The notes beneath the pieces were generated by a model. The model did no database searches. It saw nothing but the letters and a program-made list of their open reading frames with translations, and was not told the DNA's origin. DNA of 34,114 nt from Mobilicoccus sp032100225 (GTDB taxonomy: Bacteria; Actinomycetota; Actinomycetes; Actinomycetales; Dermatophilaceae). Position 1 is the stretch's first letter. Every line of letters begins with the position of its first letter. Below are positions 7,679 through 15,388 of the stretch, piece after piece. Location of the stretch: positions 1 through 34,114 of the forward strand of contig DAMDJY010000012.1 in the NCBI GenBank assembly GCA_032100225.1, written 5' to 3'. The position numbers and the translations under genes were made by a program.

Positions 7679-7969
7679 ATGACGTCGATGCCTGAACCGG
7701 AGCCCATGCACAGCCCTGGCACCAGCACCTCGGTGTTGGAACGCGCGGAGCCGGAGACCGACTACCGCACCGATTCGGGGGACCACGAACGGTTCGCCCA
7801 CTACGTGCGCAAGGAGAAGATCGTCGAGTCCGCCGTCTCGGGCGACCCCGTCACGGCGCTCTGCGGCAAGATCTGGGTGCCGGGCCGGGACCCCAACCGG
7901 TTCCCCGTCTGCCCCATGTGCAAGGAGATCTACGAGGGTCTGCGCGCGCCCCAGGACGGCGGCGAATAG
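7679..7969 (+). CDS. DUF3039 family protein
   Basis: Small protein of 96 residues from ATG 7679. The C-terminal two thirds match the actinobacterial DUF3039 family: DHERFAHYVRKEKI, then VTALCGKIWVPGRDP and FPVCPMCKEIYEGL. The three cysteines (ALCG, CPMC), with a nearby His, suggest a small zinc-binding fold. Function is unknown. It is followed by a hairpin and then by an SF2 helicase gene; I recall this pairing in related actinobacteria, which hints at a shared nucleic-acid role but does not prove it. The N-terminal 30 residues are acidic and probably disordered. Confidence 0.9.
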   Translation: MTSMPEPEPMHSPGTSTSVLERAEPETDYRTDSGDHERFAHYVRKEKIVESAVSGDPVTALCGKIWVPGRDPNRFPVCPMCKEIYEGLRAPQDGGE

Positions 7970-7974
7970 TCGAT

Positions 7975-8013
7975 TCGGCGCGTCGGCCGCAGGGGATGCG
8001 GGCGGCGCGCCGA
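7975..8013 (+). terminator. Hairpin between the DUF3039 gene and the helicase gene
   Basis: An 8-bp outer stem (tcggcgcg 7975-7982 with cgcgccga 8006-8013) and a partial inner GC stem. It starts 6 bp after the DUF3039 stop. There is no T-tract, so it may attenuate rather than end transcription. Confidence 0.5.
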
Positions 8014-8078
8014 GGTGAGCAGGGCAGGCGCCGGCGTGCACGGGGCTGTCGGTCCGACCCGTTACAGTCGGGCTCGCC

Positions 8079-9818
8079 ATGAGTACTTCAGCCGCTGAGC
8101 ACCTGTCGCCCGCCTTCCCCGAACGAGCAGCCTGGGGAACGGCGGGCAAGCTACGTGCGTGGCAGGCCGAGGCTCTGACCAGCTATCTCGAGCGTGATCC
8201 GCGCGACTTTCTCGCGGTGGCCACGCCCGGTGCCGGTAAGACGACGTTCGCGCTGCGGGTGGCTGCCGAGCTGCTGCGGCGCCGCGTGGTCGAGAAGATC
8301 ACCGTGGTCGCGCCCACCGAACACCTCAAGACGCAGTGGGCCGATGCCGCTGCCCGCGTCGGCATCCGGCTCGACCCCACCTTCAAGAACAACGTCGGCG
8401 GGCACAGCCGCGACTACGACGGCGTCGCCCTCACGTACGCGGGTGTCGCGACCAAACCGTTGCTGCACCGTGCCCGCACCGAGAACAGCAAGACCCTGGT
8501 GATCCTCGACGAGATCCACCACGGCGGCGACAACCGCAGCTGGGGTGAGGCCCTCCGGGAGGCCTTCGACCCGGCCACGCGTCGTCTCTCCCTGACGGGT
8601 ACCCCGTTCCGCTCCGACACCAACCCGATCCCGTTCGTCACGTATGTGGCCGACGAGTCCGGCATCCGCCGTTCGGCCAGCGACTACACGTACGGCTACG
8701 GCGAGGCGCTCAAGGACGGCGTGGTGCGGCCCGTGCTGTTCATGGCGTACGGCGGCGGCATGCGGTGGCGCACGAGCGCCGGCGACGAGTTGGAGGCGCG
8801 CCTCGGGCAGCCGCTCACCAAGGACATGATCAACCAGGCCTGGCGCACTGCGCTGGACCCCAAGGGCCAGTGGATCCCGTCGGTGCTCTCCGCTGCCGAC
8901 AAGCGCCTCACCGAGGTGCGTCGTCACGTCGAGGACGCCGGTGGGCTCGTCATCGCGAGCAACCAGACCCAGGCCCGCGCGTACGCCAAGATCCTCCACG
9001 AGATGAGCGGCGAGAAGCCCACGGTCGTCCTGTCGGACGACACGGGTGCGAGCAAGCGCATCGAGGAGTACGCCAACGGGACGAGCCGCTGGATGGTGGC
9101 CGTGCGCATGGTGTCCGAGGGCGTCGACGTGCCGCGCCTCGCGGTCGGCGTCTATGCCACCAACACCGCCACGCCGCTGTTCTTCGCCCAGGCCGTCGGG
9201 CGTTTCGTGCGTGCCCGCAAGCGGGGCGAGACCGCGTCGGTCTTCGTGCCGAGCGTTCCGACACTCCTCGACCACGCCTCCCGGCTGGAGGACGAGCGTG
9301 ACCATGCGCTCGACCGCCCGAAGTCGGCCACCGACCCCGACTGGAACCCCGAGGAGGGGCTCCTCGAGGCGGCCAACAAGGAGGAGAAGGCGAGCGACAC
9401 CCTCGACCAGCTCTCCTTCGAGGCCCTCGAATCGGAGGCGGAGTTCGACCACGTCCTCTTCGACTCCGAGCAGTTCGGCCTCGGCACCACCCCGGGTTCG
9501 CAAGACGAAGAGGACTACCTCGGCCTGCCCGGCCTGCTCGAGCCCGACCAGATGGCCAGCCTCCTGCGTTCACGGCAGAAGCCCGAGGCGGCGCGTGCGG
9601 TCGAGAACGAGCAATCGGCCCACCGTGCACTGGCCGCGACCCGCAAGGAGCTCAACGCGCTGGTGTCGGCCTACGCCCGCAGGACGAGCGCGCCGCACGC
9701 CGTCGTCCACGCCGACCTGCGCCGTCAGTGTGGGGGTCCGGCGCTCGACCGGGCCACCCACGAGGAGGTCCAGGAGCGCATCGAGACCATCCGCCGGTGG
9801 TTCGTCGGACGGCGCTGA
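8079..9818 (+). CDS. DEAD/DEAH-box superfamily 2 helicase
   Basis: Protein of 579 residues. The first RecA-like domain has Walker A PGAGKTT (Lys about residue 54), motif Ia VVAPTEHLKTQW, motif II DEIHH (about 144) and motif III LTGTPFR. The second has VASEGVDVPRLAVG-type motif V (seen as VSEGVDVPRL) and motif VI QAVGRFVRARK (about 371). This is the COG1061 / RAD25-like branch: ATP-driven DNA or RNA translocation, cytoplasmic. The C-terminal 170 residues are acidic and helical, without a domain I recognise. The start is ATG 8079; TACAGT (8063-8068) lies 10 nt upstream and could be the -10 of a promoter with a very short leader. The cellular role is unknown; a repair function is possible from the family. 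Confidence 0.92.
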   Translation: MSTSAAEHLSPAFPERAAWGTAGKLRAWQAEALTSYLERDPRDFLAVATPGAGKTTFALRVAAELLRRRVVEKITVVAPTEHLKTQWADAAARVGIRLDPTFKNNVGGHSRDYDGVALTYAGVATKPLLHRARTENSKTLVILDEIHHGGDNRSWGEALREAFDPATRRLSLTGTPFRSDTNPIPFVTYVADESGIRRSASDYTYGYGEALKDGVVRPVLFMAYGGGMRWRTSAGDELEARLGQPLTKDMINQAWRTALDPKGQWIPSVLSAADKRLTEVRRHVEDAGGLVIASNQTQARAYAKILHEMSGEKPTVVLSDDTGASKRIEEYANGTSRWMVAVRMVSEGVDVPRLAVGVYATNTATPLFFAQAVGRFVRARKRGETASVFVPSVPTLLDHASRLEDERDHALDRPKSATDPDWNPEEGLLEAANKEEKASDTLDQLSFEALESEAEFDHVLFDSEQFGLGTTPGSQDEEDYLGLPGLLEPDQMASLLRSRQKPEAARAVENEQSAHRALAATRKELNALVSAYARRTSAPHAVVHADLRRQCGGPALDRATHEEVQERIETIRRWFVGRR

Positions 9819-9901
9819 CCGACATCGCGTCGTGACGTCGATCAGCGCGCTGGTCCGGCGTGTGGTCGGGCGCGTCGCGCACGTCTGAGAGACTGGCCGA
9901 C

Positions 9902-10795
9902 ATGGACGAGCGACCCTCTGGTTGGTACGACGACCCCGACGAGCCGAGCATTCTGCGGTACTGGGACGGCCAGTCGTGGACCGAGCGCACGCAGGAGAAG
10001 GCCCCGATGCCGGCCCCGTTGCAGCCCAAACCGGTCACTCGGCTGCGCCCGAGTCGAGACGACGCGGAGACGGAGTCCGGCCCGCGACGCGAGGCCGAGC
10101 ACAGGGACGACCACTCCGACACGACGCACACGCTCGACGGCCCGCGCCCGTGGGAGACGGGCCGCTCGGGCTCCGCTCGTCGCGGCTCGCCCGCGCAGAC
10201 AGGTGCCGGCCCGGCTGAGGCTCAGGCAGCCGCGCCACGACGCGCCGGATACGGCCGCCGGGTGCTGGCGTTCCTCATCGACTTCCTCATCATCTCGATC
10301 GTGTGGTTCGCCCTGTTCGCGGCGCTCGTTCCTGTCGTCGGTGGTGACGTGCAGGCGGCGTGGAACAGCTACGTGGCGGCGAACGAGCGGTACATCGACG
10401 AGGTATCCCGGGCGGCGGCGCAGTCCGGATCGGTCACCATGCCGACCCGGCCGGAGATGCCCGCGACGCTGGCGGCCTACACGGTGGCGAGCGGGTTCCT
10501 CCTCGCCGGTCTTGCCGTCCTTTACGATTTTCTCCAGGTTCTCCTCGGCCGCACCACGATCGGTGGCCGGCTGACCGGCATCCGGGTGGCGTCGGCCGAC
10601 CCGAACAAGCCGTTGACCGGTGGCCACGCCATCTTGCGCTCGCTGCTCAAGTACGCCTTCCTCATCGCGAGCGGCCCGTTGGCCCTGGTCGGTTTCGTGT
10701 TCGCGGTCTTCAACTTCGCGTGGCCGATCCGCGATCCGCAGCGCCGCACCCTGCACGACCGCTGGTCCGAGACGATCGTCGTCCGGCGCCGCTGA
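9902..10795 (+). CDS. DUF2510 and RDD domain membrane protein
   Basis: Protein of 297 residues. The N-terminus is a DUF2510 domain (PSGWYDDPDEPSILRYWDGQSWTERTQ), a short Trp-rich module common in actinobacterial membrane proteins. An acidic and basic disordered linker (about 45-115) follows, then an RDD domain with three predicted membrane segments: RRVLAFLIDFLIISIVW, a second near residue 200, and LIASGPLALVGFVFAVFNF. The RDD signature residues (Arg and Asp in the first helix, LHDRWSETIVV at the end) are present. Function is unknown; some RDD proteins are linked to ion antiport. ATG 9902 was chosen because the DUF2510 motif begins there; GAGACT 7 nt upstream may be a weak leaderless -10. The longer frame from 9860 is not needed. 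Confidence 0.9.
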   Translation: MDERPSGWYDDPDEPSILRYWDGQSWTERTQEKAPMPAPLQPKPVTRLRPSRDDAETESGPRREAEHRDDHSDTTHTLDGPRPWETGRSGSARRGSPAQTGAGPAEAQAAAPRRAGYGRRVLAFLIDFLIISIVWFALFAALVPVVGGDVQAAWNSYVAANERYIDEVSRAAAQSGSVTMPTRPEMPATLAAYTVASGFLLAGLAVLYDFLQVLLGRTTIGGRLTGIRVASADPNKPLTGGHAILRSLLKYAFLIASGPLALVGFVFAVFNFAWPIRDPQRRTLHDRWSETIVVRRR

Positions 10796-10843
10796 CCTGG
10801 GACTTTTCCCCCGAAAGTGCCACGGGGAGCACGGTGGATCGGT

Positions 10844-10849
10844 CACAGT
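10844..10849 (+). promoter_or_regulatory. -10-like CACAGT of a probable leaderless promoter (CoA-transferase gene)
   Basis: CACAGT ends 7 nt before GTG 10857. No Shine-Dalgarno sequence is needed if the transcript begins at the GTG. Confidence 0.5.
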
Positions 10850-10856
10850 AGAGGGC

Positions 10857-12107
10857 GTGAACATCATCAGCATCGACGCTGTTCCCGCCCTCCTGCGCCG
10901 TGCCCTGGAGACCACGCAGACCCCGCGTGTCGTCATCTCCGGCAACCACGCCATCCCGTGGACCGGTCTCGCCGCAGTCGATTCGACCTTTGAGAGCTAC
11001 CGGCTCAACTGCCTCAACGCGCCCAAAGGCATTCCCGATCGCGAGGGGGTGACATACGAGAGCGCGTTCGTCGGCGCAGGCATGCGACGCCACCCGCGGT
11101 TGCTGTACTACCCCGCCCGGTTGTCGCAGGTGCCCCTGCTCTTCCAGCGTGATCTGCACGTCGACGTCGTCATCGCGCACACCTCGATGCCGGTCGACGG
11201 CAAGGTCTCGCTCGGCTGCGAGGTCAACGTCATGCCTGCCGCCATCGAGGCATGCAAGGCCGCAGGCGGCCTCGTGCTGGCTCAGATGAACCCCAACATG
11301 CCCTACACGTACGGCGACGGCGAGTTCGACCTCGACGTGTTCGACGGTGCCTTCGAGGCGCAGGACACGGTCGCCACCGGCGGCGACGCTGCGCAGATCG
11401 ACCCGGCTTGCGCCGAGAGTGCCGCCCAGATCGGTCGCCTCGTGGCCGGGCGCATCGAGGACGGAGCCACCCTCCAGCTCGGCATCGGCGAGATCCCCGA
11501 TGCAACGCTGGCCGAGCTGCTCGACAAGCGCAAGCTGGGGATCTGGAGCGAGATGATCTCCGACGGCATCCTCACGCTCGCGAACTCCGGCGCACTCGAC
11601 CCCGATCGCCTGATCACCTGCTCGTTCCTGTTCGGACGCCCCGAGCTGCTGAGGTGGGTCGACCGCAACGAGCGCGTGCGGGTGCTGCGCACCGAGACCG
11701 TCAACGCCGTCGCCAACATCTGCCGCAACCCCGGCATGACGAGCATCAACACGGCGCTGCAGGTCGACCTCTTCGACCAGGCCAATGCCTCCCGCATCGG
11801 CGCCCGCATCCACTCGGGATTCGGCGGCCAGACGGACTTCACCGTCGGCGCGATCCACGCTCCCGGGGGTCAGGCGATCATGGCGTTGCGCTCCTGGCAC
11901 CCCAAGGCCGACGTCTCGACGATCGTGCCGATGCTGCAGGAGCCCGCGACCTCGTTCCAGCACTCCTGCGTCGTCACCGAGTATGGGATCGCGGAGCTCA
12001 TCGGGCACGACGACGACACGCAGGCACGTCAGCTCATCGAGAAGGCGGCACACCCCTCGGCCCGCGACGGTCTGTGGGAGGGGGCCCGCGCGCTCGGCCT
12101 CGCCTGA
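10857..12107 (+). CDS. Acetyl-CoA hydrolase / 4-hydroxybutyrate CoA-transferase family protein
   Basis: Protein of 416 residues of the family I CoA-transferase group that includes acetyl-CoA hydrolase (Ach1, Cat1) and 4-hydroxybutyrate CoA-transferase. The predicted catalytic glutamate is Glu232 in WSEMISDG, which forms the glutamyl-CoA thioester. Other family marks are LGIGEIPDA, HSGFGGQTDF, and the C-terminal VVTEYGIAEL. It would move CoA between acetate and another short acyl group, in the cytoplasm; the natural substrate pair cannot be read from sequence. GTG 10857 was chosen because homology starts with NIISIDAVPALL and a -10-like hexamer precedes it. It ends at a strong hairpin shared with the convergent pncB-pncA operon. 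Confidence 0.92.
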   Translation: MNIISIDAVPALLRRALETTQTPRVVISGNHAIPWTGLAAVDSTFESYRLNCLNAPKGIPDREGVTYESAFVGAGMRRHPRLLYYPARLSQVPLLFQRDLHVDVVIAHTSMPVDGKVSLGCEVNVMPAAIEACKAAGGLVLAQMNPNMPYTYGDGEFDLDVFDGAFEAQDTVATGGDAAQIDPACAESAAQIGRLVAGRIEDGATLQLGIGEIPDATLAELLDKRKLGIWSEMISDGILTLANSGALDPDRLITCSFLFGRPELLRWVDRNERVRVLRTETVNAVANICRNPGMTSINTALQVDLFDQANASRIGARIHSGFGGQTDFTVGAIHAPGGQAIMALRSWHPKADVSTIVPMLQEPATSFQHSCVVTEYGIAELIGHDDDTQARQLIEKAAHPSARDGLWEGARALGLA

Positions 12108-12151
12108 GCCGGCTCGTCGCACCACCCGGAACCATCCCTCCTGTCAACGAG

Positions 12152-12198
12152 AACGACCTCGCGCCGACCCCCTGTTCTGGGGTCGGCGCGAGGTCGTT
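12152..12198. terminator. Perfect 20-bp hairpin between convergent genes
   Basis: The arms 12152-12171 and 12179-12198 are exact reverse complements with a 7-nt loop (ctgttct). It sits between the CoA-transferase gene and pncA, which converge, so it probably stops transcription from both sides. There is no T-tract. Confidence 0.85.
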
Positions 12199-12235
12199 GT
12201 CGCTGCGATCAGCGAGAGGTGATCACGAGTCGCGG

Positions 12236-12856
12236 TCAGCTCACGCGGGGTGAGCCAGTGAGTTCGACGCCGTGCTCGCGCAGGTCGGCGAGCGCCCGGG
12301 TCGTCGTCTCGGGGGCCACACCGGCGGTCAGGTCGAGCAGGACGCGGGTGGCGAAACCCTCGGTGGCGGCGTCGAGTGCGGTGGCGCGGACGCAGTGGTC
12401 GGTGGCGATACCGACGATGTCGACGGCCGAGACCCCCACCTCACGAAGCCAGTCACCGAGGCCGAGTTCGGGCCCCTCGCCCTCGGGGTGATCGGTGGTC
12501 AGGCCCTCGAATCCGCTGTAGGCGGCGGAGTATTCGCCCTTGCGAAAGACGGCCTCGACGGTGTCGAGCGTCTCGGCGATCTCGGGGTGGAACTCGGCAC
12601 CGGGCGTGCCGACGCGGCAGTGCGGCGGCCACGAGTCGACGAAATCCGGGGTGTCCGAGAAGTGGGGGCCCGGGTCGATGTGCCAGTCGGCGGTGGCGAC
12701 CACGGTGTCGTAGTCGTCACCGTGCTCGTCGATGTAGGTGCTGATGTCCTTCGCCACGCCGGCGCCGCCGGTCACGGCCAGGGATCCGCCTTCGCAGAAG
12801 TCGTTCTGCACGTCGACAACGACGAGGGCCCGCAGCCCCGAGGGCCGGGCCGTCAT
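12236..12856 (-). CDS. pncA: Nicotinamidase (isochorismatase fold)
   Basis: Protein of 206 residues that hydrolyses nicotinamide to nicotinate and ammonia. The catalytic triad is complete: Asp15 in VVDVQNDF, Lys106 in VFRKGEYSAAYSGF, and Cys155 in ATDHCVRATA. The metal site is Asp57, His59 and His65 in ADWHIDPGPHF. Length fits the family. Its ATG overlaps the pncB stop codon by 4 nt (ATGA), so it is the second gene of a pncB-pncA operon and probably translationally coupled. Its product nicotinate is the substrate of PncB, so the two enzymes form the first two steps of the Preiss-Handler salvage route to NAD. PncA of this type would also be expected to activate pyrazinamide. Confidence 0.95.
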   Translation of the reverse strand: MTARPSGLRALVVVDVQNDFCEGGSLAVTGGAGVAKDISTYIDEHGDDYDTVVATADWHIDPGPHFSDTPDFVDSWPPHCRVGTPGAEFHPEIAETLDTVEAVFRKGEYSAAYSGFEGLTTDHPEGEGPELGLGDWLREVGVSAVDIVGIATDHCVRATALDAATEGFATRVLLDLTAGVAPETTTRALADLREHGVELTGSPRVS

Positions 12857-14175
12857 CGGGCACCGCCCAGGTGGAGGGTGGGGTCGGGGTGCTCGTCGAC
12901 GATGACGGTCGGGATGACCGGCTCACCCTTGGAGAGTCGGTGCGCCTTCGACGGCAATCGCGCCAAGCGGCGCGCGTGGCGCTCGCGGGCCGCGTCGACG
13001 GGCTCGGCACCGACGATCTCGCCGTCACGGACGAGTTCGACGAGCAGTTCGAGGTCCTGGTCGCCACCGGGCACTTCGCCGACGCCCACGAGCTCCGCGC
13101 GTGCGACGCCGTTGTCGTCGAGCTTGCGGCGCGCGAACTTGCGTCCGCCGACGGTGGCCTTGTCCTTGCTGGCCTTGGCCACGTTGACGAGGGTGCCCTC
13201 GTCGTCGGCGCGGGCGACGAGCTTGTACACGAGACCCGCGGTGGGTGCGCCGGAGCCGGTGACCAGAGACGTACCGACGCCGTACGTGTCGACCGGTGCC
13301 GCAGCGAGAGCCGCGATGGCGTACTCGTCGAGGTCGGAGGTGACGACGATGCGGGTGGAGGTGGCACCGAGGGAGTCGAGCTGGGCGCGCACCTCGTGGG
13401 CCTGTGCGACGAGGTCACCGGAGTCGAGGCGGACCGCCCCGAGCTCGGGGCCCGCGATGCGCACGGCGCGCTCGACGGCCTCGGTCACGTCGTAGGTGTC
13501 GACGAGCAGCGTCGTGTTGCGGCCGAGGCTCTCGACCTGCGCGGTGAACGCGGCGTCCTCGGTGTCGTGCAGCAGCGTGAAGGAGTGCGCGCTGGTGCCG
13601 GCCGATGGGATGCCGTAGCGGCGCGCGGCTTCGAGGTTGCTCGTCGTCGCGAACCCGGCGATGTACGCGGCCCGGGCAGCAGCGGCGGCCGCCCACTCGT
13701 GCGTCCGGCGCGAGCCCATCTCGATGCAGGGACGTCCACCGGCGGCCAACGTCATACGGGAGGCGGCGCTCGCGACGGCGCAGTCGTGGTTGTAGATCGA
13801 CAGGGCGAGGGTCTCGAGGATCACCGCCTCGATGAACGTGCCCTCGACGATCAACAGGGGAGAGCCGGGGAAGTACATGTCGCCCTCGGCATACCCCCAG
13901 ATGTTGCCGGCGAACCGGTACTCCCTCAGGTAGTCCAGGGTGGTGTCGTCGACGACCCGGTTGGCGGCGAGAAAGTCGATCTCCTCGGGGCCGAATCGGA
14001 AGTCGGCCAGGGCATCGAGGAATCGGCCGGTGCCGGTGACGACGCCGTAGCGGCGCCCCTCGGGCAGTCGTCGGCCGAACAATTCGAAGACGCTGCGGCG
14101 GGAGGCGGTCCCCGCATGCAGCGCGGCCTGGGCCATCGTCAGCTCGTAGTGGTCGGTCAGCAGCGCAGTACTCAC
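12853..14175 (-). CDS. pncB: Nicotinate phosphoribosyltransferase
   Basis: Protein of 440 residues converting nicotinate and PRPP (with ATP hydrolysis) to nicotinate mononucleotide. Family marks: LLTDHYELTMAQAAL at the N-terminus, FELFGRRLP, SPLLIVEGTFIEAVILET, IEMGSRRTHEWAA, GIPSAGTSAHSFTLLH with the active-site His, and AVRLDSGDL. The start was set at GTG 14175: homology begins there and TATGCT ends 6 nt upstream, which implies a leaderless mRNA. The in-frame extension to 14304 runs backwards through clpS and is not real. It is the first gene of the pncB-pncA operon and is divergent from clpS across 22 bp, the same arrangement as Rv1330c/Rv1331 in M. tuberculosis. Confidence 0.96.
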   Translation of the reverse strand: MSTALLTDHYELTMAQAALHAGTASRRSVFELFGRRLPEGRRYGVVTGTGRFLDALADFRFGPEEIDFLAANRVVDDTTLDYLREYRFAGNIWGYAEGDMYFPGSPLLIVEGTFIEAVILETLALSIYNHDCAVASAASRMTLAAGGRPCIEMGSRRTHEWAAAAAARAAYIAGFATTSNLEAARRYGIPSAGTSAHSFTLLHDTEDAAFTAQVESLGRNTTLLVDTYDVTEAVERAVRIAGPELGAVRLDSGDLVAQAHEVRAQLDSLGATSTRIVVTSDLDEYAIAALAAAPVDTYGVGTSLVTGSGAPTAGLVYKLVARADDEGTLVNVAKASKDKATVGGRKFARRKLDDNGVARAELVGVGEVPGGDQDLELLVELVRDGEIVGAEPVDAARERHARRLARLPSKAHRLSKGEPVIPTVIVDEHPDPTLHLGGAR

Positions 14176-14181
14176 CCGGGC

Positions 14182-14191
14182 AGCATATGGT
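14182..14191. promoter_or_regulatory. Overlapping divergent -10 elements of pncB and clpS
   Basis: On the minus strand TATGCT (14187-14182) lies 6 nt before pncB GTG. On the plus strand TATGGT (14186-14191) lies 6 nt before clpS GTG. They share positions 14186-14187 inside the palindrome CATATG (14184-14189). RNA polymerase could not bind both at once. No good -35 hexamer is seen on either side; any upstream contacts would fall inside the opposite gene. Confidence 0.55.
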
Positions 14192-14197
14192 GAAGGG

Positions 14198-14491
14198 GTG
14201 TCGATCAGCCCCGTGAAACCTGATGTCCGGGACGAGCACGACCTCGACGAGCTGCTCGATCCCGGCTGGATCACGCTCGTCTGGAACGATCCGGTCAACC
14301 TCATGTCGTACGTGACCTTCGTGTTCCAGAGCTATTTCGGCTACTCGAAGCAGAAGGCCGAGGTGCTCATGATGGACGTGCACCACCGTGGCCGGGCCGT
14401 CGTCGCGCACGGTCCGCGGGAGCAGATGGAACGCCACGTCGCAGCCCTGCACGAGTACGGCCTGTGGGCCACCTTTCAGAAGGACGAATGA
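14198..14491 (+). CDS. clpS: ATP-dependent Clp protease adaptor ClpS
   Basis: Protein of 97 residues that delivers N-degron substrates to the ClpC/ClpA unfoldase. The core is typical: WITLVWNDPVNLMSYVTFVFQ holds the Asn-Asp pair of the N-degron pocket, followed by YSKQKAEVLMMDVHHRGRAVVAHG and an AALHEYGLWATF end. The N-terminal 20 residues are polar and flexible, as is usual. GTG 14198 has no Shine-Dalgarno sequence but has TATGGT 6 nt upstream, so the mRNA is probably leaderless. It is directly followed by a DUF2017 gene, the standard actinobacterial partner. Confidence 0.96.
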   Translation: MSISPVKPDVRDEHDLDELLDPGWITLVWNDPVNLMSYVTFVFQSYFGYSKQKAEVLMMDVHHRGRAVVAHGPREQMERHVAALHEYGLWATFQKDE

Positions 14492-15172
14492 GTGACCTAC
14501 GGATTCCACCGGTCCCGACGAGGCATCGTCGCCGACCTGACCGAGCAGGAGCAGGGGATCCTCCTCGGTCTCCTGCAGCAGACCGCCGAGCTGCTGAGCG
14601 ACGCCACTGGCGCCGGTCAGAGCGAGTTCGGTGATGGCACGTCCGAGGTTCAGGGCTCGAGCGACGGGTTGGACGAAGGCGGCGCGCAGCCCGACGACGA
14701 TTCGTTCGAGGCGATGATGCGTCGCGCCGGGTTCGGGCCCGAGGGGCGCGGTGCCGACGGGCAACAGGACGGCTCGGATGCGGCTCCCGAGATTCACGAC
14801 AGTGCGGTGCGGCGCCTCCTGCCCGATGCGCACGCCGACGCCGAGACTGCGGCCGAGTTCCGCCGGATGACCGGCACCTCGGTGCGGGATCGCAAGTTAG
14901 GGCATCTGCGCACGGCGGTGCAGGTCGTCGCCGGTGCTCAGGGTGGTCGGTTGCGGTTGTCCGAGGAGGAGGCGACGAGCCTGCTCATCGCGATGACCGA
15001 TGTGCGCCTTGTCCTGGCCGACCGTCTCGATCTCGACAGCGACGAGAAGGCAGAGTCACTCTCCGACGAGGTCGCGGACATGGATCAGGACGATCCGCGC
15101 TTCGCGCTCGCCCTCGGGTACGAGTTCCTCACCTGGTTGCAGGAGACCCTCGCAACCGCGCTCACGCGCTGA
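14492..15172 (+). CDS. DUF2017 family protein
   Basis: Protein of 226 residues. GTG 14492 follows the clpS stop codon with no gap, so the genes are co-transcribed and probably coupled. Homology to DUF2017 is at both ends: FHRSRRGIVADLTEQEQGILLGLLQQTAELL at the start, and VRRLLPDAHADAETAAEFRRMT with LTWLQETLATAL at the end. Residues 40-90 are an acidic low-complexity insert (EGGAQPDDDS, GADGQQDG). The fold is predicted helical and cytoplasmic; function is unknown. The constant position next to clpS (Rv1332 in M. tuberculosis) suggests a link to Clp proteolysis, but this is inference. Confidence 0.92.
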   Translation: MTYGFHRSRRGIVADLTEQEQGILLGLLQQTAELLSDATGAGQSEFGDGTSEVQGSSDGLDEGGAQPDDDSFEAMMRRAGFGPEGRGADGQQDGSDAAPEIHDSAVRRLLPDAHADAETAAEFRRMTGTSVRDRKLGHLRTAVQVVAGAQGGRLRLSEEEATSLLIAMTDVRLVLADRLDLDSDEKAESLSDEVADMDQDDPRFALALGYEFLTWLQETLATALTR

Positions 15173-15388
15173 CTCGCTCGCCGCGTCGCGCTACCCCTGC
15201 ACGACCCTGTCGCGCGACACGCCACGACCGCCCTCACCTGCGACGCAATGGCAGCCGTTCGTCGTGCCAGAGGTGCCGTTGGGCCGATCCGTCATCAGAT
15301 GTCCTGGCCCAATCGCCCTCGTGATGCCACGGTGAGGCCACCCCTCGCCCGTGTGGACCGGGCAGCTTCATCGACAGGAGCCTCACCC

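Noticed and set aside
8151..9503. 450-codon open frame antisense to the SF2 helicase
   Set aside because: It has no motif, and the sense strand encodes all helicase motifs.
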